Shown here: positions 40,945-49,154 of the stretch, piece by piece
Layout of the letters: each line of letters begins with the position of its first letter
Numbering within the stretch: position 1 is the first letter of the stretch
Source of the DNA: Streptomyces fulvoviolaceus
GTDB taxonomy: Bacteria > Actinomycetota > Actinomycetes > Streptomycetales > Streptomycetaceae
DNA: 64,000 nucleotides
Assembly (NCBI RefSeq): GCF_000718165.1
Contig: NZ_JOEY01000004.1
Span: 124,001-188,000 of the forward strand
Direction: 5' to 3'
Position numbers and translations under genes: made by a program
The notes under the pieces: generated by a model
The model's input: the letters and a program-made list of their open reading frames with translations, nothing else
Told to the model about the DNA's origin: nothing
The model's database searches: none

Positions 40945-41034
40945 GCCGCTATGCGCTAGCGACCTGATCAGGGATGGTTTGGGGCGCTAAGCGGGCCGCT
41001 AACGCTAGCGGGGTGTGCCGCTAGCGCTAGCGGC
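40945..41034. promoter_or_regulatory. Palindromic CGCTAGCG repeat cluster, candidate transfer locus or operator
   Basis: Four copies of CGCTAGCG (40954, 41003, 41019, 41025) in 80 bp; the last two overlap in a perfect 18-bp palindrome GCCGCTAGCGCTAGCGGC (41017-41034). The cluster lies directly after the traB stop. In streptomycete plasmids TraB recognises short repeats in a clt locus next to its gene, so this is a candidate; an operator for the small-gene operon is the alternative. Confidence 0.55.
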
Positions 41035-41043
41035 CCGAGATGG

Positions 41044-43317
41044 TCAGCCCGCGTCCCGCTTTCCGTCACGCTCCGCAATCGCGGCCGTGATGTGGGAGCG
41101 GTCGACGCCGCGCCGGTTGACGACCTTGCCGTCGATGCGGCGGCCCACCTGGATCGTGGACAGGCCGCGCGGCTTCAACGCGGCGGCGAGCGTCTCCGGC
41201 TCCCAGCCGTCGTAGACCTCCGGCCGCAGGTCGGCGAGCCGCATGACGACGGTCTCGGACCACACCTTGGTCTCCTTGACGGGGATCACGGCGAGGATGT
41301 CGGCGAGCAGGTCGTACGCGCTCGCCACCGTCTCCGGCTCCTCCCCCAGCGCGTGGCCGGACAGCAGTCCGGCCTGCTCACGGGCCTTGCGGGCGCGGGC
41401 GGCGATGCTGTCGGCGCCGGGCCCGTCCACGTAGACCGAGCCCACGATCCGGGCGTCGGAGCCTTCACCGATGAAGTAGTGGATGCCCTTGTCACCCCAG
41501 CTGAACATGGTGGCCCGCACGCCCCGCTTGTAGGCGGACGTGCCGAGGACCATGTCGTTCTCCAGCTGGCCCATGACCTTCAGGCACCAGCGGGCCGACG
41601 CGTTCGCGCTGATGCCGGTGGGCAGTGCCTTGGCGTCGGGGCGCTGGGTGGCGAGCAGGAGCACGATGCCGGTGGCCGGACCGCGCTTGACCAGGTCGGT
41701 TGCGATCTCCTCGAACTCGTCCTTGTGCTTGGGGTGCTCAAAGAGAACCTGGCACTCGTCCACCCCGATCACGATGGGGTGCAGCCCGAGGGAGCGCTTG
41801 TCGGCGAGTTCGCTGGTCACCTTCGACTCCGGGCAGATGTCCCGCGGAAGCGAGCGGATCACCTTGGTACGGCGGCGCAGTTCCTCGCGCAGCGCCCGGA
41901 AGTCGTTCAGGCAGTACTCGATGGCGTCGTCATCGTCGCCCGCGGCGTGCCGATGTGAGACGGCGTTGCCGACCGGGTCCAGGTCGCCGGTGCCCTTCAT
42001 GTCGTAGGTGTGCAGCTCCGCCCGCGGGTCCAACGCCGCGATGAGCAGGAGCAGGCGGAGCAGGAAGGTCTTGCCCATGCGCGGGATGGCGCCGATGATG
42101 CCCGCGATGTACATCAGGGTGACCTCGACCCAGCGTCCGCGCTGGTCGGTGCCGTAGGCGACGGGCTTGAACAGGTTCACCGAACCGCTGGTCAGCAGCG
42201 GCCACTTGGGCTTGCGCGAGGTCGACATGTCCTGATCCCCGACCCACAGCACCAGGCGCCCGGTGTGCTCGTCGGGCACGGCCTCGGGCCACACGCACCC
42301 GAGCGGGCGGCGCAGGCCGGAGGCGAGCCGGTCGCGCCGCTCGATGACGTCCGTGACCGTCACGCCGTAGGGCAGGTTGCCCTCCGCACGCCAGCCCGGA
42401 CCGTCGCGGGTGATCGGGGCGGTGAACTCGAACCCGTCGCGGCCCTTGCCCTGCGCCTGGTTGATGGCGGGGATGCCGAGCGAGCCGAGCGCCCGCAGCA
42501 CGATGTCACTGGTGAGCTTGACCGCCTTGGGCAGCTCCACCGCGCGGTGGATGACCGGATCATCCGCGCGGCGGCCGGCGGCCCCCAGCGCCATCACGAC
42601 CGCGCCGGCCGACAGGGCCTGAAGCCAGTCGGGGGCGAGGACGTAGATGGCGAGCGCGGAACCGAGCCCGATGAACATCGCGAGCACGGCGACCAGAGTG
42701 CGCAGGCGGACGCGGCCGTCGCGCTGCCGCGACAGCTTCAGGTACTCCGCCGCGTCCTCGCGGCGCACCGCGGCGAGCCGGACCGGCTCGCCCTCGCGGT
42801 CGGCCATCCACCGCAGGGTGCCGCCCACGAACCTCGCGGCCCCGGTGGGGGCTTGCAGAGTGAGGCGGGCGGCGTAGACCGGCGAGCGCAGCGCGTGGTA
42901 GCCGACCGAGTGGGCGTAGTGGCGGGCCACCCACGCCGTGGCGGTCCGCAGCTCCGCCACGGACTTCAGCCACACCGGAACGACCGGGCGACGCTGCGCG
43001 GCGAGCAGCCGACCGAGGTAGCCCGGACCGGCCGCCTTGGCGGTCGGAAGGTCGACCAACCGGCGGGCGGTCGGGTCACCCGACCCGGCACCCGACCGAC
43101 CGGCCTCGGGGTCGGCCGACGGGTCGGAGTCGGATCGGGTAGTCGGGTCGGCCGACTCGCTGCGGGCCGACCGTGCCTTGTCGAGGTCGACCACGCGGGA
43201 GTCGAGGTCGCGGAACGCGTCGAGGTCACGGCCGTTGTCGACGACATGGATGTCGTCGCCGGTCATCTCGGCTTCGAGCCGGTTGAACAGTTCGTTGTCG
43301 TCGTCGGGGTGCTTCAC
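41044..43317 (-). CDS. traB: TraB-type FtsK/SpoIIIE DNA translocase, element 1
   Basis: A 757-residue transfer protein that pumps double-stranded DNA between mycelia. An acidic N-terminal region (1-90) precedes membrane helices at about 205-250, and the FtsK motor has Walker A GAIPRMGKT (residues 409-417) and Walker B IVIGVDECQVLF (about 520-530). The C-terminus has a winged-helix-like end (SRGVDRSHITAAIAERDGK region) suited to recognise repeats. It belongs to the group with an Asp/Arg-rich N-terminal extension. In AICEs TraB alone is usually sufficient for conjugation. Confidence 0.92.
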   Translation of the reverse strand: MKHPDDDNELFNRLEAEMTGDDIHVVDNGRDLDAFRDLDSRVVDLDKARSARSESADPTTRSDSDPSADPEAGRSGAGSGDPTARRLVDLPTAKAAGPGYLGRLLAAQRRPVVPVWLKSVAELRTATAWVARHYAHSVGYHALRSPVYAARLTLQAPTGAARFVGGTLRWMADREGEPVRLAAVRREDAAEYLKLSRQRDGRVRLRTLVAVLAMFIGLGSALAIYVLAPDWLQALSAGAVVMALGAAGRRADDPVIHRAVELPKAVKLTSDIVLRALGSLGIPAINQAQGKGRDGFEFTAPITRDGPGWRAEGNLPYGVTVTDVIERRDRLASGLRRPLGCVWPEAVPDEHTGRLVLWVGDQDMSTSRKPKWPLLTSGSVNLFKPVAYGTDQRGRWVEVTLMYIAGIIGAIPRMGKTFLLRLLLLIAALDPRAELHTYDMKGTGDLDPVGNAVSHRHAAGDDDDAIEYCLNDFRALREELRRRTKVIRSLPRDICPESKVTSELADKRSLGLHPIVIGVDECQVLFEHPKHKDEFEEIATDLVKRGPATGIVLLLATQRPDAKALPTGISANASARWCLKVMGQLENDMVLGTSAYKRGVRATMFSWGDKGIHYFIGEGSDARIVGSVYVDGPGADSIAARARKAREQAGLLSGHALGEEPETVASAYDLLADILAVIPVKETKVWSETVVMRLADLRPEVYDGWEPETLAAALKPRGLSTIQVGRRIDGKVVNRRGVDRSHITAAIAERDGKRDAG

Positions 43318-43412
43318 TGAAGGTTCCTTCCAATGGGAGGCAGGGCGGGGTCCGGCCGACGCTGTAGGAGGTGGGCGGACGGACCCCGCGGGGCGGTGCT
43401 ACGGGGGGTGGC

Positions 43413-43571
43413 ATGGGGGAATCTGAGTTCAGGACGCGGCCGTGCAAGTGGTGCGGCAAGCCGGTGCAGCAGCCAGACAGCCGGTGGCGAAGGCGGCGTT
43501 TTTGCAGCAAGGCACACCGCCGCAGGAACCGAATCCTGGACGCTGTCTGGGACTTCGTGGACATCCTGTAG
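43413..43571 (+). CDS. Small zinc-finger-like protein
   Basis: A 52-residue protein on the plus strand, ATG after a GGGGGG stretch. It has CKWCGKPVQ and RRRRFCSKAHRRRNR, so a treble-clef-like CxxC..CxxxH zinc site with a very basic patch. It lies between the divergent traB and a minus-strand gene. Small ORFs of this type occur in AICEs; function unknown. Confidence 0.6.
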   Translation: MGESEFRTRPCKWCGKPVQQPDSRWRRRRFCSKAHRRRNRILDAVWDFVDIL

Positions 43572-43572
43572 A

Positions 43573-43935
43573 TCAGGCGCGCTGTTCCTCGGGATAGGCG
43601 CAGGGCACGCACATGCCGGGCGGGAGTGCGCTGCCGGTGGGGAACTCGAAGACCGTGACCAGGACTTCAAGGCCGGGATCGTCGGCGTGCGCGACGCGGG
43701 TGTAGATGACCGTGAACGGGGTGCCATCGCGGCCGGTGGTCGGATAGGCGTGGACGTCGTGTCCCCATGCCTGGCGTCGGCTGACCTCGAAGCGGGCGTG
43801 GGACGCCGGGATCACGCCGTGAACGCCGAAGTTGCGGCCGGACAGGCAGACGAACCGCACTGAGTCGGCAGGGAGCCGTTGACGGAGCGAGCCACCCGAG
43901 ACGCGGAACAGATTGGTGATCCTTTTCAGGCTCAC
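43573..43935 (-). CDS. AICE protein with shared CVPCAYPEEQRA tail
   Basis: A 120-residue protein, GTG at 43935 after AGGAG. The body (RVSGGSLRQRLPADSVRFVC and onward) is not recognised; the last 14 residues, GMCVPCAYPEEQRA, are the same as those of the next gene upstream. The end looks copied from the zinc-binding neighbour rather than native to this fold. Confidence 0.65.
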   Translation of the reverse strand: MSLKRITNLFRVSGGSLRQRLPADSVRFVCLSGRNFGVHGVIPASHARFEVSRRQAWGHDVHAYPTTGRDGTPFTVIYTRVAHADDPGLEVLVTVFEFPTGSALPPGMCVPCAYPEEQRA

Positions 43936-43967
43936 GCCTGAACTCCTTCCGGTTGATTGGACGGTGG

Positions 43968-44339
43968 TCAGGCGGCGCGCTGTTCCTCGGGGTAGGCGCA
44001 GGGCACGCACATGCCGAGTGAGGTGGGGATGACGTATCCCGCATCCGTGTGGCACTGCGGGCAGGTGCGGCGCGCTTGCATCGCCTTGGCGAGCGCGGCC
44101 CGCTTGCCGGGCGTCATCGGCCGCACGGGCTTGGCGCGGTCGACGCGGTAGAGGTAGGCGGTCAGCGGGCCGCGCCGGTAGCGCGGGCGCAGCACCTGAG
44201 CCGCGATCGGCTGACCGCCCGGACGTAAGCCGCGGGCGCGCAGTTGGCGGCGCGTGGCGAGCCCGTCGGGGGCGTAGCGCCACGGGTAGGTGGGGATCCC
44301 GTGGCGCGCCCCGGTTGGGTCGTAGCACTTGGCGAACAT
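43968..44339 (-). CDS. RRQRL-motif-like zinc-binding protein
   Basis: A 123-residue protein with RRQLRARGLRPGGQPI near residue 30 and a C-terminal zinc ribbon with CPQCHTDAG and GMCVPCAYPEEQ. It matches a class of small zinc-binding proteins of Streptomyces elements named after the RRQ(R)L motif. ATG at 44339. Biochemical role unknown. Confidence 0.78.
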   Translation of the reverse strand: MFAKCYDPTGARHGIPTYPWRYAPDGLATRRQLRARGLRPGGQPIAAQVLRPRYRRGPLTAYLYRVDRAKPVRPMTPGKRAALAKAMQARRTCPQCHTDAGYVIPTSLGMCVPCAYPEEQRAA

Positions 44340-44347
44340 GCCGGGCC

Positions 44348-45310
44348 TCACGGAACGGCGTGCAGCTGGGGGCCGTTGGCCCGCTCGGTCTTGAGGGCGT
44401 CGCGCAGCTTGCGCGCGTTGTCCTGGGAGACCCGGACCGTCGTGCGGATGCGGTCCGCTGTCAGTTCCGCATCCGACCATCCCGCGGTCAGCGTGCGCGC
44501 CTCGGTCAGCACCTCATCGAAGGTGCGCTGCACCTTGCCTGTGGCCTTGCTGGTGGGGCGGCGCCGCGGGCGCGGCTTGGGCTTGACCGGGGGTGCCGGC
44601 GGATTCACCAGGGGCGGCGCGGGTGTTTCCTGCTCGGTGGCTGGGGCCAGTTCGCCCATGCGCAGCATCACCCGCTCGCGCCGCGGGGTCTTCGAACGCC
44701 ACCTGCGGCCGTACCGCTCGCGCAGGTCCGCACGAGCCAACAGCCGCTCACGCTCCAGGGCGAGCGCATTGCTGTAGGAGATGACCTCCCACAGCGTCAT
44801 GCGCCGCCACAACGCGAACGTGGACAGCGGGGCGAGCAGCCAGCGCGAGAACCGGATCTTCTCCATACGCCGGCCGGTGGCCGCGCCGATCCGCACGGCG
44901 TAGACGTGCGCGCCGATCTCGGAGAACACCACCCACAGCAGCGGCATCGTGCCGTGCGCGACCTTCGCCGACAGGGAGTGTCCGGCCGCGATGTTCAGGC
45001 CGCACGTGATGAGCGTGAGGACCCAGGGCACGAACCGCACCCAGGCCAGCGCCATGTCCATCCGGATCAGCAGGAGGTTGGCGACGGTGAACACCGGGAT
45101 GGACACGTCGATGCCGACCGGCAGCATCCACGGAGCGGAGAATCCCCAGCTCGCCGCGGCAGCGGACACCGCATCGAAGGAGGAGATCAGACCGAGCGCG
45201 CCGACGCCGGCCGCGGCCAGTGCGCCGACGCCCGCGAGGCCCATTTCCGGGCGGGTCAGCGGCGGCACGCCGGACGGCGGGACTTCGAGGGCAGGGGTCG
45301 CGGTGGTCAT
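44348..45310 (-). CDS. DUF2637 membrane protein, element 1
   Basis: A 320-residue protein: four membrane helices within residues 22-140 (LGLISSFDAVSAAAASW, PVGIDVSIPVFTVANLLLI, the GLNIAAGHSL region), matching DUF2637, followed by a basic, proline-rich linker and a C-terminal helical region (RTTVRVSQDNARKLRDALK) resembling a helix-turn-helix. DUF2637 proteins are common in streptomycete plasmids next to transfer genes. ATG at 45310 overlaps the GGDEF gene by four bases. Confidence 0.85.
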   Translation of the reverse strand: MTTATPALEVPPSGVPPLTRPEMGLAGVGALAAAGVGALGLISSFDAVSAAAASWGFSAPWMLPVGIDVSIPVFTVANLLLIRMDMALAWVRFVPWVLTLITCGLNIAAGHSLSAKVAHGTMPLLWVVFSEIGAHVYAVRIGAATGRRMEKIRFSRWLLAPLSTFALWRRMTLWEVISYSNALALERERLLARADLRERYGRRWRSKTPRRERVMLRMGELAPATEQETPAPPLVNPPAPPVKPKPRPRRRPTSKATGKVQRTFDEVLTEARTLTAGWSDAELTADRIRTTVRVSQDNARKLRDALKTERANGPQLHAVP

Positions 45311-45960
45311 GCCGTCGCCTCCGTCCCGCCCGACGTACCGAGCCGTCCGGCGCGGCGACCGTTGGCCGTCTCGCACTGCGGGGTCAGGTCCAGGGCGGTG
45401 AGCCAGTCGGCACCGGAGCGCTTGGCCGCGTACATCTGCTCATCGGCCAGCCGCAGCAGCGTGGACAGGTCTACGTCGTCGGTGCGGGGGTCGTAGGCGA
45501 CCGCGCCGGTGGAGGCGCCCACGGTGAGGGGGCGGCCGTCGACGGTGACCGGCTGCTCGATGGCGCGCGTCAACTCGCCCAGCGTCCATGACAGATCAGC
45601 GAGGCTGAACACGCGAGCGACCGCGGCGAACTCATCGCCCCCCAGGCGCACCACGATGCCCCCGTTGACGTCGGCCCATTCCGCAAGCCGCCGGCCGGTG
45701 GCCGCGATGACCGCGTCCCCGGCAGCGTGCCCGTAGGTGTCGTTGATCTCCTTGAACCTGTCGAGGTCGATGACGTAGACCGCGCCAGGACCGCCCGCCA
45801 ACACCTTCGGGGCGCGCTCAGCGAACGCGTCACGGGTGAACAGACCGGTCAGCGGGTCACGCCGGGCGGTCTCGATACGGCGACGCAGGCGCAGCGCGTG
45901 CAGCGACCAACCGGCCGCCATCGGCACTCCGGCCGCCGCGGCAAACAACAGCTCACTCAT
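45307..45960 (-). CDS. GGDEF diguanylate cyclase-like protein
   Basis: A 217-residue protein with one N-terminal hydrophobic stretch (ELLFAAAAGVPMAAGWSLHAL) and a GGDEF domain: DPLTGLFTRDAFAERAP, YVIDLDRFKEINDTYGH and RLGGDEFAAV are all intact, so synthesis of cyclic di-GMP is plausible. The R-x-x-D inhibitory site five residues before GGDEF is absent. In Streptomyces, cyclic di-GMP controls development through BldD, so an element carrying this gene could influence host differentiation. Overlaps both neighbours by four bases. Confidence 0.9.
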   Translation of the reverse strand: MSELLFAAAAGVPMAAGWSLHALRLRRRIETARRDPLTGLFTRDAFAERAPKVLAGGPGAVYVIDLDRFKEINDTYGHAAGDAVIAATGRRLAEWADVNGGIVVRLGGDEFAAVARVFSLADLSWTLGELTRAIEQPVTVDGRPLTVGASTGAVAYDPRTDDVDLSTLLRLADEQMYAAKRSGADWLTALDLTPQCETANGRRAGRLGTSGGTEATA

Positions 45961-46556
45961 GCCGCACCCCCCTGAAGCGGAGGGTTGACCAGGCCGGTCA
46001 GGGCGGCGATCTCGTCGCCTGCCAGCACGGTGCGCTTGTCCATGGCGTGCGCCACGGTGCGGATCTCGCGCCACAGGTGGCCGACCTTGCGGCGGGCCAT
46101 CCCCTGGACCATCCCCCACGACTTGCCGCCCTCGGGGACGCTGCCGTGTCCGAGGCGGTAGCCGAACTGGGCGAGTACGTCGATGGCCAGCTCACGGTCA
46201 TGGTCGGCGGCGCAGGCGGCGGCGCGCTGCGGGGTCCACAGCCCGTAGTCCATCAGGTAGGTGACGTGGGCGAGTTCACCGGCGGCGCACTGTGCGGCGT
46301 AGTGCCACGGTGGGGTGTTCTGCGTCTGGTGCTTGGTGTTGCCGGTGACGCCCCACTGACCGGGCTGCGGCTCCCACGCGATGACCTCGGACGTGATGAT
46401 GTGCATGCCGTAGGCCATGGACAGCACCGCGTGGCCAGCCTCATGGAAGGCCATGCCCAACCGGGCCTGCTCGTAGGTCAGCGGCATGTTCAGCGCCGGG
46501 CGGGGCTTGCCGGTGTGGTCGGCCAGCACCTCGGGGCCGGGGGCCGTGGTCCTCAT
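45957..46556 (-). CDS. M41-like HExxH metallopeptidase-like protein
   Basis: A 199-residue protein with MAFHEAGHAVLSMAYGM, the zinc-binding HExxH helix of FtsH-type peptidases (M41) and their relatives, with D-x-x-x-E-rich helices after it (DHDRELAIDVLAQFGYRLG). No AAA domain is fused. It could be a free peptidase or a non-catalytic relative. Its ATG overlaps the next gene upstream by four bases. Confidence 0.8.
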   Translation of the reverse strand: MRTTAPGPEVLADHTGKPRPALNMPLTYEQARLGMAFHEAGHAVLSMAYGMHIITSEVIAWEPQPGQWGVTGNTKHQTQNTPPWHYAAQCAAGELAHVTYLMDYGLWTPQRAAACAADHDRELAIDVLAQFGYRLGHGSVPEGGKSWGMVQGMARRKVGHLWREIRTVAHAMDKRTVLAGDEIAALTGLVNPPLQGGAA

Positions 46557-46840
46557 GCCGCCACCCCCTTGCGCGCCGTGCGGCGGCGGGTGGGGCGGAC
46601 CAGGGGGACGACGTCGAACAGGTCCGGGTTGTCCTCGATGACCTGCGCCGCGATGCGGACCAGGTCGTCGGGAAAGTTCGGGTTGTCGGCGAGGATGTCG
46701 CGCGCCGCGTCCTCGCGGGCCGCGCGCTCCTGCTCGCTCTCGCCCTCGACCCCGAGCCACAGCTCAACCGGGGTGCCGAGCGCGAGTTCCGCGAAGTCCT
46801 CGGCAGAGATGGCCTGTTGGCGGCCGATGTACGTACGCAT
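46553..46840 (-). CDS. Small acidic AICE protein, unknown function
   Basis: A 95-residue protein starting at ATG after AGGAG. It is acidic in the middle (VELWLGVEGESEQERAARED) and basic at the end ([11 protein letters not shown]). It leads the minus-strand operon. The same frame stays open another 95 codons upstream and includes protein-like text (SPYAYFEAGQLYLIRERG), so an older, longer form cannot be excluded. No known domain. Confidence 0.65.
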   Translation of the reverse strand: MRTYIGRQQAISAEDFAELALGTPVELWLGVEGESEQERAAREDAARDILADNPNFPDDLVRIAAQVIEDNPDLFDVVPLVRPTRRRTARKGVAA

Positions 46841-46867
46841 GACAGTTCTCCTGGCGTCGAAGGGACG

Positions 46868-46908
46868 CCGGGGCGGTCGCGGTCCTTGGCGAGAGGCGAC
46901 CACCCCGG
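46868..46908 (-). promoter_or_regulatory. Hairpin leader (copy 2)
   Basis: A 13-base stem with one mismatch (CCGGGGCGGTCGC and GCGACCACCCCGG), with the same loop and adjoining TCGAAGGGAC as the hairpin at 39,644-39,680. It lies upstream of the leading gene of the operon, on the same strand relative to the coding direction. Confidence 0.6.
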
Positions 46909-47171
46909 AAGGCAGTTGGCCGCCGCACGAGGTGCGGCGGAAGTTGAGGTGGTGGGTGTCTCCTTCATCGCGACCGCGCTCCCGTATCAGGTAGAGCTGT
47001 CCGGCCTCGAAGTAGGCGTATGGAGACGTGACCTTTCGGTCTAAGCCCTCCGGTGAATGCCAAGGCGCCGGGTCGCCTCCCCCCGTCCGATGCGGGGCTC
47101 CTGGTCGTGCGGTCTTGCAGATCAAGCACGTGCGGCATGAGCCGCTTCCGCTGAGTTGTTGCGTTCAGCAG

Positions 47172-47200
47172 ATGCAGTACCTGTTTTACAGGTACTGCAT
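47172..47200. promoter_or_regulatory. 13-bp inverted repeat, probable operator
   Basis: Perfect arms ATGCAGTACCTGT and ACAGGTACTGCAT around TTT in the divergent region. Size and position suit an operator bound by the GntR or XRE regulator of the element. Which one binds is not visible from sequence. Confidence 0.7.
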
Positions 47201-47366
47201 GGGGGTCCGTCAAGTGCAGCGACGGAACCTCTTGGTTTTGCGCCGGAACTTCTTGGCGCACAATCAGAATCGCCCCAGGTCAGGGGAGTTGGTCACCCCA
47301 TACGTGGACAGCGCCGCGTCATCTGGCTACCGTCAAGAAGTCCCTAGAAGTCCACCGGGGGTAAAG

Positions 47367-48122
47367 GTGTCCAACGAACGGTTGCGGTCTGCCCTGCTAG
47401 CTCGCGGCATGACGATCCAGGACCTGGCCGATGAGATCCAGGTGATCCCGAAGACCATCGAACGCTGGATCACGCAGGGCAAGTTGCCGTACCGGCGTCA
47501 CCAGTACGCAACGGCAGCGGCGCTCCAGGTTGACGTGACGATGCTGTGGGACGACTCCCGGACTCAGGAGTCCGCCGCTGACCTGAGCAAAGCGGAGATC
47601 GTCACGGTCTACCCCCATCGGCACGTCGTACCGACCGACCTATGGCGGGAGATGTGCGAACGGGCAGAGGAGCGCATCGACATCCTCGTCTATGCAGGCA
47701 TCGGCCTTGCCGAAGATCCGCGCTTCCTGTCGGTTCTCAAGGCGAAATCACAGAGCGTCGCGATTCGCGTCCTGATGGGCGACCCAGCGTGCGAGGCAGT
47801 CATCCGGCGCGGTATCGACGAAGGTCACCGCATCATGGACGGAAAGATCCGCAACGCTCTGGTCAACTACCGCCCTCTGTTCACCAGCCACCCCGAGATC
47901 TCGTTCCGCCTGCACGACACCGTGCTTTACAACTCGATCTACCGTGTGGATGACGAGATGCTCGTCAACACGCACGTGTACGGCATCGGCGCCTACCTGG
48001 CTCCGGTTCTGCACCTACGGCGACTGCCCGGGGGCGAGCTCTTCGACACCTTCGCCAACAGTGTTCAGCAGGCATGGGAAGGCGCAAGGCCAGTAGCTGA
48101 ACACGACTTCACGGGAGCATGA
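47367..48122 (+). CDS. XRE-family regulator with DUF5919-like C-terminal domain
   Basis: A 251-residue protein. The N-terminal helix-turn-helix (MTIQDLADEIQVIPKTIERWITQGK, in parts) is of the XRE type. The C-terminal 170 residues (WREMCERAEERIDILVYAGIGL to NTHVYGIGAYLAPVLHLRRL) look like the DUF5919 domain found in many Streptomyces XRE proteins next to Nudix genes; it may sense a ligand. GTG at 47367 has only a weak ribosome site. Four bases separate it from the Nudix gene, so they are one operon. Confidence 0.8.
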   Translation: MSNERLRSALLARGMTIQDLADEIQVIPKTIERWITQGKLPYRRHQYATAAALQVDVTMLWDDSRTQESAADLSKAEIVTVYPHRHVVPTDLWREMCERAEERIDILVYAGIGLAEDPRFLSVLKAKSQSVAIRVLMGDPACEAVIRRGIDEGHRIMDGKIRNALVNYRPLFTSHPEISFRLHDTVLYNSIYRVDDEMLVNTHVYGIGAYLAPVLHLRRLPGGELFDTFANSVQQAWEGARPVAEHDFTGA

Positions 48123-48125
48123 GGC

Positions 48126-48599
48126 ATGGGACGCATCGACTATCTTCACGACCCCGAGGCCCCGCCAGCCAACTCGGTGGTGCCGTCCGTCGTGGCATTC
48201 GTGCAGAACGATGCGGGGCAAGTGCTGATGATTCAACGGTCCGACAACGGCCGTTGGGCACTGCCCGGTGGCGGACACGACGTGGGGGAGTCCATCAGCG
48301 ACACCGTGGTGCGCGAAGTCTGGGAAGAGACCGGCATCAAGGCCGAAGTCGTCGACCTGTCCGGGATCTACACCGACCCCGGACACGTGATGCAGTACGA
48401 CGACGGAGAGATCCGGCAGCAGTTCAGCATCTGCTTTCGCGCGCGGCCGGTCGGCGGTGAGCTTCGTACGAGCAACGAGACGACACAGGTCCGCTGGGTC
48501 GACCCAGCGGACCTGGCGAAGCTGGACGTCCACCCCACGATGCGGCTCCGGATTGAGCACGCCATGGACCGGACGCGGCCGGCTCCCTACATCGGCTGA
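48126..48599 (+). CDS. Nudix hydrolase
   Basis: A 157-residue Nudix protein with an intact box, GGHDVGESISDTVVREVWEE followed by TGI, which binds magnesium and hydrolyses a nucleoside diphosphate derivative. Substrate cannot be told. In pSAM2 a Nudix protein (Pif) prevents redundant transfer between carriers; a similar role is possible. ATG follows GGGAG. Its 3' end overlaps the converging HD gene by 13 bases. Confidence 0.9.
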   Translation: MGRIDYLHDPEAPPANSVVPSVVAFVQNDAGQVLMIQRSDNGRWALPGGGHDVGESISDTVVREVWEETGIKAEVVDLSGIYTDPGHVMQYDDGEIRQQFSICFRARPVGGELRTSNETTQVRWVDPADLAKLDVHPTMRLRIEHAMDRTRPAPYIG

Positions 48600-49153
48600 A
48601 GCTTGGCGGCGGCGACCCGTTCGAGCACGCGTGACGTGCACGCGAGGATCTCCGGCTCAGCGCGGCGGATGAACGTTCCGATCAAGCTGTCCGGCCCGTA
48701 GCGTCCGGCGATCTCGTTGACGCGGTCGACGGGATTCGTCGACGTACCGTCCGGCGTGGTGTTCATGTCGCAGTAGCAGAGCGCATCGTTCAGGTGCGCG
48801 CTCTCGCGCGGGAACTCGCCCTCCAACTCCTCACGCAGGCCCCGAGCCTCTGCTTCCATCCACGCACAGGAGTGGTGAGCCACCAGGTTCACGACCCGTT
48901 CGTCCGCCTGCGCCACGTCCCGCAGATAGCGAGCACCATCGAGCGGGTGGAATCCCGTTTTGGCAAGGTCCGGCGAGTAGCCGATGTCATGCAGGACAGC
49001 CGCGGCTTCCAACAACTCGGCATCCTCCCCGAGGACGAGCGCAACGGTCCGCGCCCGCTCGGCAACTCCCAACGAGTGCTGCCACCGCCTCGGCAGCGGC
49101 TCGGCGAGCAGGGACTCAGCGAGGGGATAGGCCCACTCCGTCAGCTCCGACAA
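48587..49153 (-). CDS. HD-domain phosphohydrolase-like protein
   Basis: A 188-residue protein with the HD signature: H in RRWQHSLGVAERA, the pair in AAVLHDIGYSPD, and later H-H in VAHHSCA. Proteins of this kind hydrolyse nucleotides or phosphate esters. The start appears to be TTG at 49153, one base after the GntR stop, giving a tight two-gene unit. Substrate unknown. Confidence 0.8.
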   Translation of the reverse strand: MSELTEWAYPLAESLLAEPLPRRWQHSLGVAERARTVALVLGEDAELLEAAAVLHDIGYSPDLAKTGFHPLDGARYLRDVAQADERVVNLVAHHSCAWMEAEARGLREELEGEFPRESAHLNDALCYCDMNTTPDGTSTNPVDRVNEIAGRYGPDSLIGTFIRRAEPEILACTSRVLERVAAAKLQPM

Positions 49154-49154
49154 G

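Larger units (their letters stand above)
46841..47366. other. Divergent control region of element 1
   Basis: These 526 bp separate the minus-strand transfer operon from the plus-strand XRE gene. They hold the leader hairpin at 46,868-46,908 and the operator-like palindrome at 47,172-47,200. No gene is supported, although a fragment of open frame on the minus strand (46,841-47,036) reads protein-like. Confidence 0.6.
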
